From Pedobacter puniceum (GTDB lineage Bacteria; Bacteroidota; Bacteroidia; Sphingobacteriales; Sphingobacteriaceae), in NCBI RefSeq assembly GCF_009674685.1, contig NZ_WKJI01000003.1:62001-126000 (forward strand): a stretch of DNA of 64,000 bases, written 5' to 3'. Shown in pieces: positions 1-9,067 of this stretch. How positions within the stretch are numbered: the stretch's first letter is position 1; each line of letters begins with the position of its first letter. The notes beneath the pieces were generated by a model, which was given only the letters and a program-made list of their open reading frames with translations, ran no database searches and was not told where the DNA came from. The position numbers and the translations under genes are program-made.

Positions 1-625
1 CGTCTATCGTAAGGTTTAAAGATTGTAATTTGTTGGGATTAATAGCAATTTCAAATTGCTTAAGCTTGCCGCCAAAACTACTTACCTCGGCCACACCTTT
101 AACACCTAAAAGTTGGCGCCTTACTATCCAATCTTGAATAGTTCTAAGCTCTGTTTCGTCGTATTTATCTTCATAGCCTTTTTTAGGTTTTACTACGTAT
201 TGATAAATCTCGCCTAAGCCAGTAGAAACAGGGCCTAATTCTGGTGTACCTATCCCTTTCGGGATTTCTGTTTGTACTTTTTGCAAGCGTTCTGCTACTT
301 GCTGTCTGGCCCAATAAATATCTGTTTCATCAGTAAAAACAATGGTAACTAAGGATAATCCAAATCGTGAAAAACTACGAATTTCTTTCATCCCATCTAT
401 ATTGCTGTTAGCCTGCTCTATAGGGAATGTTACCAGTCTTTCTATATCTGTAGCACCAAATGATGGTGCCACAGTAATCACCTGCACCTGGTTATTGGTA
501 ATATCTGGTACTGCATCTATGGGTAAACGTGTGGTTTGGTAAATACCATAGCCAATAAGGGCAATGGTAAATAAGCCAATGATGAGTTTATTCCTGATGG
601 AAAACTCAATAATCTTATTTAACAT
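1..625 (-). CDS. CzcA/CusA-type heavy-metal efflux RND permease (N-terminal part)
   Basis: About 208 N-terminal residues of an inner-membrane RND pump, which exports divalent or monovalent metal ions with a membrane-fusion protein and an outer-membrane channel. The sequence reads MLNKIIEFSIRNKLIIGLF, a first membrane helix, then DAVPDITNNQVQVITVAP and the GATDIERLVTFPIEQA stretch typical of CzcA/CusA rather than drug pumps. The ATG at 623-625 matches the usual family start. The rest of the gene lies beyond base 1. Metal specificity cannot be told from this part. It follows a small exported protein on the same strand after a 60-nt gap. Confidence 0.9.
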   Translation of the reverse strand, partial: MLNKIIEFSIRNKLIIGLFTIALIGYGIYQTTRLPIDAVPDITNNQVQVITVAPSFGATDIERLVTFPIEQANSNIDGMKEIRSFSRFGLSLVTIVFTDETDIYWARQQVAERLQKVQTEIPKGIGTPELGPVSTGLGEIYQYVVKPKKGYEDKYDETELRTIQDWIVRRQLLGVKGVAEVSSFGGKLKQFEIAINPNKLQSLNLTID

Positions 626-685
626 ATCAGTATTGCTAAATTTTTATGAAAAAAATAGTAATGTATTAGTTTGTAGAGAAAATAA

Positions 686-1072
686 TTAGCAAGCTTTTGG
701 AGGCTGCCAAATAGAAGAAAGATAAACTGAGTTTATAAAGAAACTATTATAAACGGGTGTTTTTTGTTGACGTATAATAGCAGGTAATGTAATGGTGCTT
801 AAGTTATACTGTGGTAAGTTTACATTACAATCTACCAAATTTAAATGGTTGTGGGTTTTAAAAGGTAGTTGCATATCTCGTTCATAATCAGCATCTCTAA
901 TATCTTCTAAAGTATAATGCATACTTAGAAATTCAAAGATGGTGATATTGTTATCTTGCAATTTATGCTCTATCAGGTGCTCAACCAAAATAGGCAATTT
1001 TAATAGCTGGTACAGTTCTGTAGTAGCTATTAAATGGATGCTTAATAACGATATGGCAATTATCTTTTTCAA
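686..1072 (-). CDS. small predicted exported protein upstream of metal pump
   Basis: A 128-residue protein with a short hydrophobic N-terminus (MKKIIAISLLSIHLIATTEL) that could be a signal peptide. The middle holds acidic and His-rich text (FLSMHYTLEDIRDADYERD, KTHNHLNLVD) and the end is IWQPPKAC. I do not recognise a named family. Its place directly before the RND pump, same strand, suggests a metal-related periplasmic role, but that is inference. Codon use resembles the neighbours and nothing looks broken. It follows lnt after 35 nt, so it may be read from the rsmI-lnt transcript or from its own promoter. Confidence 0.7.
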   Translation of the reverse strand: MKKIIAISLLSIHLIATTELYQLLKLPILVEHLIEHKLQDNNITIFEFLSMHYTLEDIRDADYERDMQLPFKTHNHLNLVDCNVNLPQYNLSTITLPAIIRQQKTPVYNSFFINSVYLSSIWQPPKAC

Positions 1073-1107
1073 ATCATTACAAATATAAAAAAATATAGAT
1101 TCAAACT

Positions 1108-2715
1108 TTAAACACTAGGTTTAACTGCTTTGTTTCTAATTTTATAGGTTAAAAGGAATATTAACCCCAAAATACCTATCCCTAAAAATGGGTAAACCAC
1201 AATATCTGGATGTTTAACATAAAAAGTAAGTTCAGAATTTAAGTTAATATCTTGCGCTATAGCAGCAGGTTGCCACCATGATGTTTGTTGTACCAAATCT
1301 CCACGTTGGTTAATAAAACCAGATATCCCGGTATTTGCAGAACGGGCCACCCAACGTCTGGTTTCTACAGCTCTTAATCTGGCGTATTGCAGATGTTGGT
1401 CTTTTCCTGAGGTATTGCCCCACCAACCATCGTTGGTGATGATGGCTATAAACTGTGCTTCTTTTTTAACATAACCTGCAACCCAGTTACCCCAGATAGA
1501 TTCGTAACAAATAACAGGAGCAACACCAATACCACTTTGCGAATACAATACAGAAGGCTCATCCTGATAGCCATAACCACCAGTGGTACCGCCAAATTTG
1601 GCAAACACGGGTTTTAAAAATGATAAAGCATTAATAAAAGGCATTTTCTCTACTCCAGGTACCAGTTTAGATTTATGGTAGAATTGTACTTTGGCAGAGT
1701 TTTCAATCGCAACAGCAGTATTAAAACTATCCCAATATTGGTTACTTTGAGCATTAAATTTTGCTGTCTTAGTTTTTGGGCTTTGATAAGTTAAATAGGT
1801 TTCAGCCCCGGTAATTAAAGTGGCATTGGCATAAGGCTGCATAAATTGTTGTAAGCGGTAAAATATGTTCCCTTGCCTAATATAATCTTCATTTACATAT
1901 TCTGGAATGGCTGTTTCTGGCCAAATGATAAACTCGGTACTAACTTTAGTCGCTTTAGTACTTAAAGCAATTAAATGATCTAGTTGCTGGTTGGTAGTAT
2001 AACTTTCATATTTGGCATAAGGGTCTATATTGGGTTGTACCACTACTACATGGGCGGGGTTATTTTCTTCTTCATAGTTCATGTAGGTTAGGGTAGAAAA
2101 ACCTATCGGGATGAGCACCCAGCAAGCTAAACCTACTAAAAGCTTGAATATATTTTTTTGCTGTTTTTCGCTATTTTTTAACTGTTTCCAGATGTTAAAT
2201 AGTAGGATATTACTTCCTAAAATCCATAAAGAGCCTCCGTATACACCTGTATACTCGTACCATTGGATAAACTGCGGACTGCTAGCAAAACCATTTCCTA
2301 AAGTCATCCAAGGGAAGTTTAAATCCCAGCTTTGGTGTAAATATTCATAAGAAATCCAAAATCCTATAAGGGCTATATCAGCTAGAATGGGTTTGGTGAT
2401 ATTTTTAAGTTTATGATAGCAGAAAAAACTCAAAGTCATGAGTAAAGCGCCTAATAAATAAGCCACAATAGAGCCTTCTGGCGATGCATTCCAAATCCAG
2501 TAGATACTAGCGGTATTCCATGATAAAAAGGTTAAACCGGCTGTAATAAATACTTTTCTTCCTTTTTGTTTAGTGTCACTTTTGTGGATGTTTTCTATAG
2601 CCACTAATAGTGGGAAAAATCCTATCAATAACAATAATGAGGTGTAAGAAATAGGCGGCCAAGCTATAAAAAGTATAATGGCAGATATGAATGCGTATTG
2701 GATATGCTTTTTCAT
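1108..2715 (-). CDS. lnt: apolipoprotein N-acyltransferase
   Basis: Lnt adds the third acyl chain to the N-terminal cysteine of lipoproteins in the inner membrane. The 535-residue protein has six or so hydrophobic helices in residues 1-210, a nitrilase-type domain at about 220-490 and a final helix near 505-525. The Glu-Lys-Cys catalytic triad is visible as E267 (WPETA), K348 (YHKSKLVPG) and C403 (VICYES). Length is normal. It lies 39 nt after rsmI on the same strand, so the two are probably co-transcribed. Confidence 0.95.
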   Translation of the reverse strand: MKKHIQYAFISAIILFIAWPPISYTSLLLLIGFFPLLVAIENIHKSDTKQKGRKVFITAGLTFLSWNTASIYWIWNASPEGSIVAYLLGALLMTLSFFCYHKLKNITKPILADIALIGFWISYEYLHQSWDLNFPWMTLGNGFASSPQFIQWYEYTGVYGGSLWILGSNILLFNIWKQLKNSEKQQKNIFKLLVGLACWVLIPIGFSTLTYMNYEEENNPAHVVVVQPNIDPYAKYESYTTNQQLDHLIALSTKATKVSTEFIIWPETAIPEYVNEDYIRQGNIFYRLQQFMQPYANATLITGAETYLTYQSPKTKTAKFNAQSNQYWDSFNTAVAIENSAKVQFYHKSKLVPGVEKMPFINALSFLKPVFAKFGGTTGGYGYQDEPSVLYSQSGIGVAPVICYESIWGNWVAGYVKKEAQFIAIITNDGWWGNTSGKDQHLQYARLRAVETRRWVARSANTGISGFINQRGDLVQQTSWWQPAAIAQDINLNSELTFYVKHPDIVVYPFLGIGILGLIFLLTYKIRNKAVKPSV

Positions 2716-2754
2716 TGAATGTAATTTCTTGATTTGATGAAGAATTTAACTTTA

Positions 2755-3471
2755 TTAATCTTCTTGGTCTCTAAATTTTTCTTTTACAGCTTTGCCAGAT
2801 ATTTTCCCCGCTAAACAAATTACAAATTCACCTTTTATAGTATGGGTTTCAAAATAGTTTTTAACCTCGGCTAAACTTCCTCTTTTGGTTTCTTCGTACA
2901 TTTTAGTAAGCTCTCTGGAAACAGAAACTTCTCTATCTGCACCAAAAAACGTGATAAACTCTTCTAAAGATTTTAATAAACGGTGTGGCGATTCGTAAAA
3001 AATCATGGTTCTTTCTTCTAAAGCCAATTCTTTTAAGCGTGTTTGCCTGCCTTTTTTTACGGGTAAAAATCCTTCAAATATAAATCTATCATTGGGTAAG
3101 CCCGAGTTTACCAAAGCCGGTACAAAAGCAGTAGCACCAGGTAAACATTCTACTTCTAAATTGTTTTTTATAGCCTCACGAGTTAGTAAATAGCCCGGGT
3201 CTGAGATGGCTGGCGTACCAGCATCAGAAATTAAAGCTATGCTTTGCCCTTCTTTTAAAAACCTGATTATTTCATTAACGGCCTTATGCTCATTATGTTG
3301 GTGGTGCGAGAAAAGTTTTTTATCGATACCAAAATGTTTTAGCATAGGAGAAGAGTTTCTGGTATCTTCTGCCAAAATAATATCTACCTCTTTTAAAACT
3401 TTAACAGCTCTAAAAGTCATATCATCAAGATTCCCTATGGGCGTAGGTACGAGGTATAGTTTTCCGTTCAT
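2755..3471 (-). CDS. rsmI: 16S rRNA (cytidine-2'-O)-methyltransferase RsmI
   Basis: RsmI methylates the ribose of C1402 in 16S rRNA using S-adenosylmethionine. The 238-residue protein begins with the family signature YLVPTPIGNLDDMTFRAV and continues with ILAEDTRNS and ALISDAGTPAISDPG, the SAM-binding tetrapyrrole-methylase-type core. It is slightly shorter than E. coli RsmI and lacks a long C-terminal extension, as usual in Bacteroidota. It is the first gene of the minus-strand group rsmI-lnt and is divergent from serS. Confidence 0.95.
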   Translation of the reverse strand: MNGKLYLVPTPIGNLDDMTFRAVKVLKEVDIILAEDTRNSSPMLKHFGIDKKLFSHHQHNEHKAVNEIIRFLKEGQSIALISDAGTPAISDPGYLLTREAIKNNLEVECLPGATAFVPALVNSGLPNDRFIFEGFLPVKKGRQTRLKELALEERTMIFYESPHRLLKSLEEFITFFGADREVSVSRELTKMYEETKRGSLAEVKNYFETHTIKGEFVICLAGKISGKAVKEKFRDQED

Positions 3472-3637
3472 GGTTTAGCTTTACCCTCAATCCCTCTTAA
3501 AAAAAGGGTGAATTTAGGGCTGTGTTTTATTTTCTGATTTAACATTATCCGTTTTTTATTTAATCCTTCAGCTTGTTTTCTGTTTTCAGTTTATAAAAAT
3601 ATCTATCCTCAAAAATCGTAAATCGTACATCCTTTTA

Positions 3638-3645
3638 TATCTTTG
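3638..3645 (+). promoter_or_regulatory. probable serS promoter (-7 box TATCTTTG)
   Basis: TATCTTTG matches the Bacteroidota -7 consensus TAnnTTTG and ends 17 nt before the serS ATG. No clear TTTG -33 box is seen at the usual distance. Confidence 0.5.
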
Positions 3646-3662
3646 CAGAAAAAATAAAAATC

Positions 3663-4934
3663 ATGCTGCAAGTTAGTTATATCCGCGAAAATAAAGAGCA
3701 GGTTCTAGAACGTTTAAGTGTTAGAAATTTTAGTCAGCCAGAGTTGGTTGATGAAATCATCAGTTTAGATGAGAAAAGACGTTCTACGCAATCCAAAGGA
3801 GACGCTTTGCAAGCAGAAGCAAATGCAGCAGCCAAGCAAATTGGCGAGTTGATGAAGCAAGGTAAGAAAGAAGATGCCGAAGCCATCAAATCAAAAACGG
3901 CATCATCTAAAGAGGAGATAAAAAAATTACATGATGAACTTGCTGTGATAGAGCAAGAATTACATCAAAAGTTAGTTCAACTACCAAATTTGCCTCATTC
4001 ATCTGTACCTAAAGGTAAAACTCCAGAAGAAAATGAAGTGGTATTAACTTTTGGCGAAGCACCAAATTTGGCAGAAAATGCATTACCACACTGGGATTTA
4101 GCTGCAAAATACGATTTAATTGATTTTGAACTGGGTGTTAAAATTACCGGTGCTGGTTTCCCAGTTTACAAAGGTAAGGGTGCTAAATTACAAAGAGCCT
4201 TAATTAATTATTTTTTAGCTGAGGCTGAGAAAGCAGGTTATGAAGAAATGATGTTGCCACATTTAGTTAATGAGGCATCAGGCTTCGGTACCGGGCAATT
4301 GCCAGATAAAGAGGGGCAAATGTATCATGTTGGTATAGACCATTTATACCTGATACCTACTGCTGAAGTGCCTATTACCAATTTATACAGAGATGTTATC
4401 TTAAAAGAAGACCAATTACCTGTTAAAAACTGTGGTTATACACCATGTTTTAGAAGAGAAGCGGGTTCTTATGGCGCACATGTAAGAGGTTTAAATCGTT
4501 TACACCAATTTGATAAGGTAGAGATTGTTCAAGTTGTGCACCCTGATAAATCTTATGATGTGCTAGAGCAAATGAGCTTACATGTACAAAGCTTATTACA
4601 AAATTTAGGCTTACACTATCGCGTTTTAAGATTATGCGGTGGCGATATGGGCTTTACATCAGCCTTAACTTACGATATGGAAGTGTGGAGTGCCGCACAA
4701 CAACGTTGGTTAGAGGTTTCTTCTGTTTCTAATTTTGAGACTTACCAAAGCAATCGTTTAAAATTAAGATTTAAAGGTAGCGAGGGTAAAACACAGTTAG
4801 CACATACTTTAAACGGAAGTGCTTTAGCTTTACCAAGAATTGTAGCTTCTATTTTAGAGAATTACCAAACGCCAGAAGGAATTAAAATTCCTGATGTTTT
4901 GGTTCCTTATACAGGTTTTGATATGATTAAGTAA
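3663..4934 (+). CDS. serS: serine--tRNA ligase
   Basis: Class II aminoacyl-tRNA synthetase charging tRNA-Ser. Residues 1-105 form the long antiparallel coiled-coil arm, rich in Lys/Glu/Ala, that grips the tRNA variable arm. Motif 2 is seen as PCFRREAGSYG, followed by the QFDKVEIVQ segment. Motif 3 is NGSALALPRIVASILEN near the C-terminus. The 423-residue length is standard. It stands alone on the plus strand, with a good -7 box upstream and no clear terminator downstream. Confidence 0.97.
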   Translation: MLQVSYIRENKEQVLERLSVRNFSQPELVDEIISLDEKRRSTQSKGDALQAEANAAAKQIGELMKQGKKEDAEAIKSKTASSKEEIKKLHDELAVIEQELHQKLVQLPNLPHSSVPKGKTPEENEVVLTFGEAPNLAENALPHWDLAAKYDLIDFELGVKITGAGFPVYKGKGAKLQRALINYFLAEAEKAGYEEMMLPHLVNEASGFGTGQLPDKEGQMYHVGIDHLYLIPTAEVPITNLYRDVILKEDQLPVKNCGYTPCFRREAGSYGAHVRGLNRLHQFDKVEIVQVVHPDKSYDVLEQMSLHVQSLLQNLGLHYRVLRLCGGDMGFTSALTYDMEVWSAAQQRWLEVSSVSNFETYQSNRLKLRFKGSEGKTQLAHTLNGSALALPRIVASILENYQTPEGIKIPDVLVPYTGFDMIK

Positions 4935-5232
4935 ACAAAAATTCAAAAGAAGTTTCTTCAGAATATCATGTTTTGTTAATATGGACAGGAGTTGAAATCA
5001 TGTTATTCTTTAGCTTAGCTATTATTGTTGACGTTTTTTAAAAATGTTTTAAAATTAGTCTTTGATACATAAGTTCTAGCCCGGTAGTGGCTTCTTTCTT
5101 TTCTTTGATGAAAAGAAAGAAAAATCCGTCCTTCCTGCTTAAGAAAGTTTTGTTTAAATGTAAAAGAGAGGTCTTAAATATCCGATTTTTCAGGTCTTTC
5201 TACTTTATACTCTGTACTTTTCTACTTCTATG
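4935..5232. other. non-coding gap after serS with a perfect hairpin
   Basis: These 298 bases hold no credible gene. The only structure is a perfect 12-bp inverted repeat, TTCTTTCTTTTC at 5092-5103 and its complement at 5110-5121, around the loop TTTGAT. It is followed by AAAATC rather than a T-run, so it is not a standard terminator for serS. It resembles dispersed purine/pyrimidine hairpins of Sphingobacteriaceae intergenic regions, but no second copy was noticed in this window. Confidence 0.6.
5092..5121. repeat. 12-bp perfect inverted repeat, REP-like
   Basis: TTCTTTCTTTTC-TTTGAT-GAAAAGAAAGAA is a perfect stem of one strand pyrimidine and the other purine. It lies between convergent serS and the DUF4112 gene. 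The role is unknown; transcript-end protection or a dispersed repeat element are the likely options. Confidence 0.6.
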
Positions 5233-5706
5233 CTACAACCAATTTTGAATCAGCGTATACAAATAAGCAAACAAATAGTACAGAGCAATAGCAATTAAGC
5301 CTAACACCACTACAGCAATAAGTAAAAAACCGATGATGATACCTGTTATACTGCCAGTATGTTTACCTTCTGTATAATGTTCTCTTAATAATTTAATATT
5401 CCTGCTGTTGGCTTTAAAGCCGAAATCAAAGAAAAAACCTAAAACCGGGATAGCGCCTAAAATGGTATCTATCAAAACATTACCAAACATTTTAAGAGCC
5501 ACTTTTTTGCTGGCTCCATTTTTCAGCATGGTAGCAATAAGGGCTAATGAAACACTAAAACCTGCTATATCTCCAAGATAGGGGATGAAATTTAGAATAG
5601 GGTCTAAACCAAAACGATAACCTTTTATGCTAAACTGTTCGTCCATTAATTTTGAGATGCGTTCTACCCATCTTAATTTATCGTTCTTGAATGGCTGTTG
5701 GTTCAT
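5233..5706 (-). CDS. DUF4112 membrane protein
   Basis: A 157-residue protein matching the DUF4112 pattern: an N-terminal amphipathic part, the segment YRFGLDPILNFIPYLGD, a first membrane region (about 45-65), GAIPVLGFFFDFGFKAN, and a C-terminal membrane helix (about 120-150). The function of the family is unknown. It lies 39 nt after the DUF389 gene and probably ends that three-gene unit. Start at 5706 gives a normal family N-terminus. Confidence 0.85.
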   Translation of the reverse strand: MNQQPFKNDKLRWVERISKLMDEQFSIKGYRFGLDPILNFIPYLGDIAGFSVSLALIATMLKNGASKKVALKMFGNVLIDTILGAIPVLGFFFDFGFKANSRNIKLLREHYTEGKHTGSITGIIIGFLLIAVVVLGLIAIALYYLFAYLYTLIQNWL

Positions 5707-5745
5707 GCTGTTGTTTTAGTTCAATAAGCAATTTATGTACCTTGT

Positions 5746-7062
5746 TTACCTGTTAAGAATAATTAAAGTGTCTTTATTTAGTCGCAATTTTAAAAAAGCG
5801 TAAAGTTTTTTTGCTCCCTGATTGCTTAAAGAAGTTTTTTTCTTCCAATTGATGATTACATGAGTTAGCGTATCATTTGAATTACCACTTTGTTTTAAAT
5901 TAACCATTTCACCTATACTAATCTGACTAGCTTCTGGGTATAAAACTGCAAGTTCTTTAGAGATATCAGATGTTGCGTAAACATTATCTTTATTGTTAAT
6001 AGGAGTAGCCGCTTTTAAATTGATAGCATTTAGCATACTGGCTGCTACCTCGCGGCTCATATCTGCAATTTCTTCTTTAGAAACATTTACTCTAGAAAGC
6101 TTTATTCTTAAATCATCAAAACCACTGGCTTTTAATAAACTATCATAACTGGCTATTTCTTTTTCAGAAACTGGTTTGCCAGCAATAACAACCTGTACGT
6201 ATTTTAAAGAGTCTCTATTTTCTATATTCCATTTTAATACCTCTGTTTCATCATTACTAATTTTATTGATAATGATGTTTTGAACCTGTCTGTTCATTTT
6301 ATTTTTAAGATATACTTCCCATAAGAAATAGCCACTTGGTATCACTACAAAAAGTAAGGCAAAAGACATAATTCTACTAACTCTTTTACGGGTTTTTACA
6401 TCCATATATTGTCTTAGTGGAAACTGCAAAAACTTAATAACCAAATAAGTTGATAAACTGATGAATATGGCGTTAATGATGAAAAGGTAAAAAGCCCCGG
6501 CAAAAATCATCAACTGTCCGGTTGCAAGTCCGAAACCTGCCGAACAGAGTGGGGGCATTAAGGCTGTAGCAATAGCAACACCAGGGATAGCATTGGTTTT
6601 CTCTTTTCTTGAACCAGATACAATACCTGCAATACCACCAAAAAATGCTACCATTACGTCTAATAAAGTAGGTTGTGTACGAGCTAGAATCTCTGCTGTA
6701 GCATCTCCTAAAGGGGTTATGGTAAAGTATATATAAGCAGTAGTTAAGCTTATGAAGGTAGCCATACCCAAATTACGTAAAGAGCGGGTAAGCATTTCTT
6801 TATCATTAATACCAAAAGATAAACCTACACCTAATATGGGCGACATTAGGGGCGAGATAAGCATGGCACCAATAATTACCGCAGCAGAATTAACATCTAA
6901 ACCAATAGAAGCCAAAACGGCAGAACATATTAAAATCCAAATGTTATAGCCTTTTAAATCTATATTTTCATTGATGTTATTTACTGTACCTTCTTGGTCT
7001 GTGGTGTCTTGTAAATGGAATATTTTTTTTAGGTAGTTTTTAATAAGATCTGCCGAATTCAT
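5746..7062 (-). CDS. DUF389 membrane protein
   Basis: The 438-residue protein has a DUF389 core at about 30-220. It includes GYNIWILICSAVLASIGLDV, AAVIIGAMLISPLMSPILG, GIAGIVSGSRKEKTNAIPG and IATALMPPLCSAGFGLA, the classic set of conserved membrane segments. The last third (about 240-438) is soluble, probably periplasmic, and includes a helix-strand region with unknown role. DUF389 proteins have no settled function. It begins 5 nt after the preceding gene's stop, so the two are co-transcribed. Confidence 0.9.
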   Translation of the reverse strand: MNSADLIKNYLKKIFHLQDTTDQEGTVNNINENIDLKGYNIWILICSAVLASIGLDVNSAAVIIGAMLISPLMSPILGVGLSFGINDKEMLTRSLRNLGMATFISLTTAYIYFTITPLGDATAEILARTQPTLLDVMVAFFGGIAGIVSGSRKEKTNAIPGVAIATALMPPLCSAGFGLATGQLMIFAGAFYLFIINAIFISLSTYLVIKFLQFPLRQYMDVKTRKRVSRIMSFALLFVVIPSGYFLWEVYLKNKMNRQVQNIIINKISNDETEVLKWNIENRDSLKYVQVVIAGKPVSEKEIASYDSLLKASGFDDLRIKLSRVNVSKEEIADMSREVAASMLNAINLKAATPINNKDNVYATSDISKELAVLYPEASQISIGEMVNLKQSGNSNDTLTHVIINWKKKTSLSNQGAKKLYAFLKLRLNKDTLIILNR

Positions 7063-7067
7063 ATAAA

Positions 7068-8147
7068 TTATTTTAAAAACAAGCAGGCGTGTAAATGTTC
7101 TTTCACCAACATGCCCATGGTAGTCATCTTCTTAAATTTTGGCATTTTATGGTATTTTGCCAACTCTTCTCTTAAAGCTATTACTTTTTCTTCTGGAGCG
7201 ATATCATCTTGAACCATTACGCTAAATATTTCTTTTAGCCTGTAATGAGCCAGTTTTACCCGGTGACTAATTAAGCTGCGTTCTTCTTGTTGGTATTGCA
7301 GCATAGATTTCTCGTTCATATGCTCCATCCCCATAAAAACTATGTTATTGTTCTCTTTAAAATAATGTGGTAAGTATAATTTAAGTCGGCCTTCGTAGGA
7401 TTGTTGATCAAAATCTATAGCCCTAATGCGGTATTGGTTTCCCTCGATATCTGGCGTAATATCTACCACGAAATTATAAGAGCGCATATCGCCTAAAAGC
7501 CTTACAAAGCAACGTTCGTTAAATTTTACAAATTCCTTACTGATACGTGTTTGGTTAAAGCTGGTATCATTAAGGTAACTATTTAAAAATACATCTCCGG
7601 GTAAACCGGGTATATGCTCCTCTATTAAGGTATTATCATCTGTTAAATAATTTATTCTGTTTGGAGATAAAATATGCTCTAATTCTAAGCCATAAACCCT
7701 ACTTGCATCGGCAATTTTAACGTAAAAATGGTCATAGTTATCGTTTAACCTATTGATGATTCTTACCCTAAACGGTTTAGAATTACCAAAAGTGCAGTAA
7801 TCTATTCTGGAAACAGAAAGATGGTCCATCACCTCCATACGCCCCGATGTATGTAGCAAAGCATAAATATATTTCAAGCCCGGATAAAGCTCTTTCATCT
7901 CAGATTCATCATAATAAACCGTTTGCCACAAAGTATCTTGGTTGTTTTTATCTAACAACGGCGTAGAAAGATTAAAACGCAGCATATCAGCATATAAAAC
8001 AGGGAGTTTTATTTCCCTATCATATTTAATTAGGTATTGTTTTAAAGTTGGATTAACAGCATAAAGTATCTTCTTTTTAGAAGGTACATCATTCCGCTCT
8101 TCAATAATATTCATATCATGATGCTCTTTCTGTTGGTAATTTATCAA
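7068..8147 (-). CDS. conserved unknown protein with kinase-like motifs
   Basis: A 359-residue soluble protein of no family I can name. Several stretches resemble a protein/small-molecule kinase fold in order. FYVKIADASR (K144) is like the beta-3 lysine, E154/E156 like helix C, LIEEHIPGLPGD (174-185) like a hinge, LLGDMRSYNFVV (D220, N225) like a catalytic loop, and RAIDFDQQS (D245) like the DFG aspartate. This is inference from pattern only. An alternative start is M12 at 8114. It heads the unit with DUF389 and DUF4112, and a terminator-like hairpin for the upstream gene lies just before it. Confidence 0.75.
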   Translation of the reverse strand: MINYQQKEHHDMNIIEERNDVPSKKKILYAVNPTLKQYLIKYDREIKLPVLYADMLRFNLSTPLLDKNNQDTLWQTVYYDESEMKELYPGLKYIYALLHTSGRMEVMDHLSVSRIDYCTFGNSKPFRVRIINRLNDNYDHFYVKIADASRVYGLELEHILSPNRINYLTDDNTLIEEHIPGLPGDVFLNSYLNDTSFNQTRISKEFVKFNERCFVRLLGDMRSYNFVVDITPDIEGNQYRIRAIDFDQQSYEGRLKLYLPHYFKENNNIVFMGMEHMNEKSMLQYQQEERSLISHRVKLAHYRLKEIFSVMVQDDIAPEEKVIALREELAKYHKMPKFKKMTTMGMLVKEHLHACLFLK

Positions 8148-8168
8148 TATTTAGTGGCTCTTGAAAAT

Positions 8169-8200
8169 AAAAAAGCCCATTCTAAATCAAGAATGGGCTT
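8169..8200 (-). terminator. terminator of the SIMPL gene
   Basis: Perfect 11-bp stem AAGCCCATTCT at 8173-8183 with 8190-8200, loop of 6 nt. On the minus strand it is followed by TTTTATTTT. It lies 21 nt after the stop of the gene at 8222. Confidence 0.85.
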
Positions 8201-8221
8201 GGTAAGTTTTAATGATGATGC

Positions 8222-8911
8222 TTATTTAATCTCAAAAGCAGCGTTAATGGTATAATTCAATTTTATTTTCTTAAAATCTATATCAGGCATAGCACCTGCA
8301 TCAGCCATTTCTGCTCTTACTGCCATGGTTTTATAAAGCATAGGTTGCGGTGTAAAATCACTATTATGGTCTTGTATTAAAAGTACACCGCCTAATTTCT
8401 CGCCAATACTTTCTACCAATGCAGTAGCTTTCTCTTTAGCATTTTTTAAGGCTTTAACCTTAAGCTCGTTTTTATAAGCCTCTATTTTAGAGTGCGAGTA
8501 GCTTTCTATGTTGGTGTAGGCAATTCCTTGTGCATCAACAGCGGCAATAATAGCATCTAAATTAGAGAGGTCTTTTACTTTTAAACGATACTGTTTGCTG
8601 GCTAAAAAAGCTGGGTCTTTTTTCTTTTCCCAGTAATTGGTATAGCTGCTCATGTTGTTAATCATGAAATCTTCTGATGGAATACCCGCTTTTAAAACGG
8701 CTGCTTGTAATTGCTTTTCTAAAGTACTGATGCTTACTTTTCTTTTAGCATCTTTCATATACTCTTTTAAAGAAATGCCTACATAAATTTCATCTGGAGT
8801 GATTTCCATTTCGGCGCTTCCATTTACTTCTATTTTTTTTCTTAAATCTGCTTGAGCAAAAGCCTGTGCTACAAAAACTAAGGCTACAAAGGTTAAAACT
8901 AGCTTTTTCAT
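8222..8911 (-). CDS. SIMPL (DUF541) domain protein, exported
   Basis: The mature part carries the SIMPL/DUF541 fold: a start of IEVNGSAEMEITPDEIYVGI, the central YRLKVKDLSNLDAIIAAV and ALKNAKEKATALVESIGEKLG. Family members are periplasmic and linked to oxidative-stress tolerance, but the molecular activity is unknown. The start at 8911 (MKKLVLTFVALVFVAQAFAQ) gives a clean signal peptide cut after AQA-FAQ. The upstream in-frame ATG at 8935 would add eight residues before it and is less likely. It is a single-gene unit with its own terminator. Confidence 0.88.
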   Translation of the reverse strand: MKKLVLTFVALVFVAQAFAQADLRKKIEVNGSAEMEITPDEIYVGISLKEYMKDAKRKVSISTLEKQLQAAVLKAGIPSEDFMINNMSSYTNYWEKKKDPAFLASKQYRLKVKDLSNLDAIIAAVDAQGIAYTNIESYSHSKIEAYKNELKVKALKNAKEKATALVESIGEKLGGVLLIQDHNSDFTPQPMLYKTMAVRAEMADAGAMPDIDFKKIKLNYTINAAFEIK

Positions 8912-9030
8912 ATTCTTTCTTGTTTGGATAATCATGTAATTGATATTGTTTTTCTCTAAGATGTAATAATTATACCAATTCCATAAATGGGGATAAAATT
9001 TTTTTAAGATAGTTGAGGTTGGAGGGCATT

Positions 9031-9063
9031 AAAAAAAAAGCTCTAGATTTTACTAGAGCTTTT
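9031..9063 (-). terminator. terminator of the pterin/ABC1 operon
   Basis: An 11-bp stem, AAAAGCTCTAG at 9036-9046 with 9053-9063 and a 6-nt loop. A run of nine A on the plus strand (T-run on the minus strand) starts at 9031. It lies just after the ABC1 kinase stop. Confidence 0.85.
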
Positions 9064-9067
9064 CTTA

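Noticed and set aside
5092-5121. Terminator of serS
   Set aside because: No T-run follows on either strand and it lies about 160 nt after the stop.
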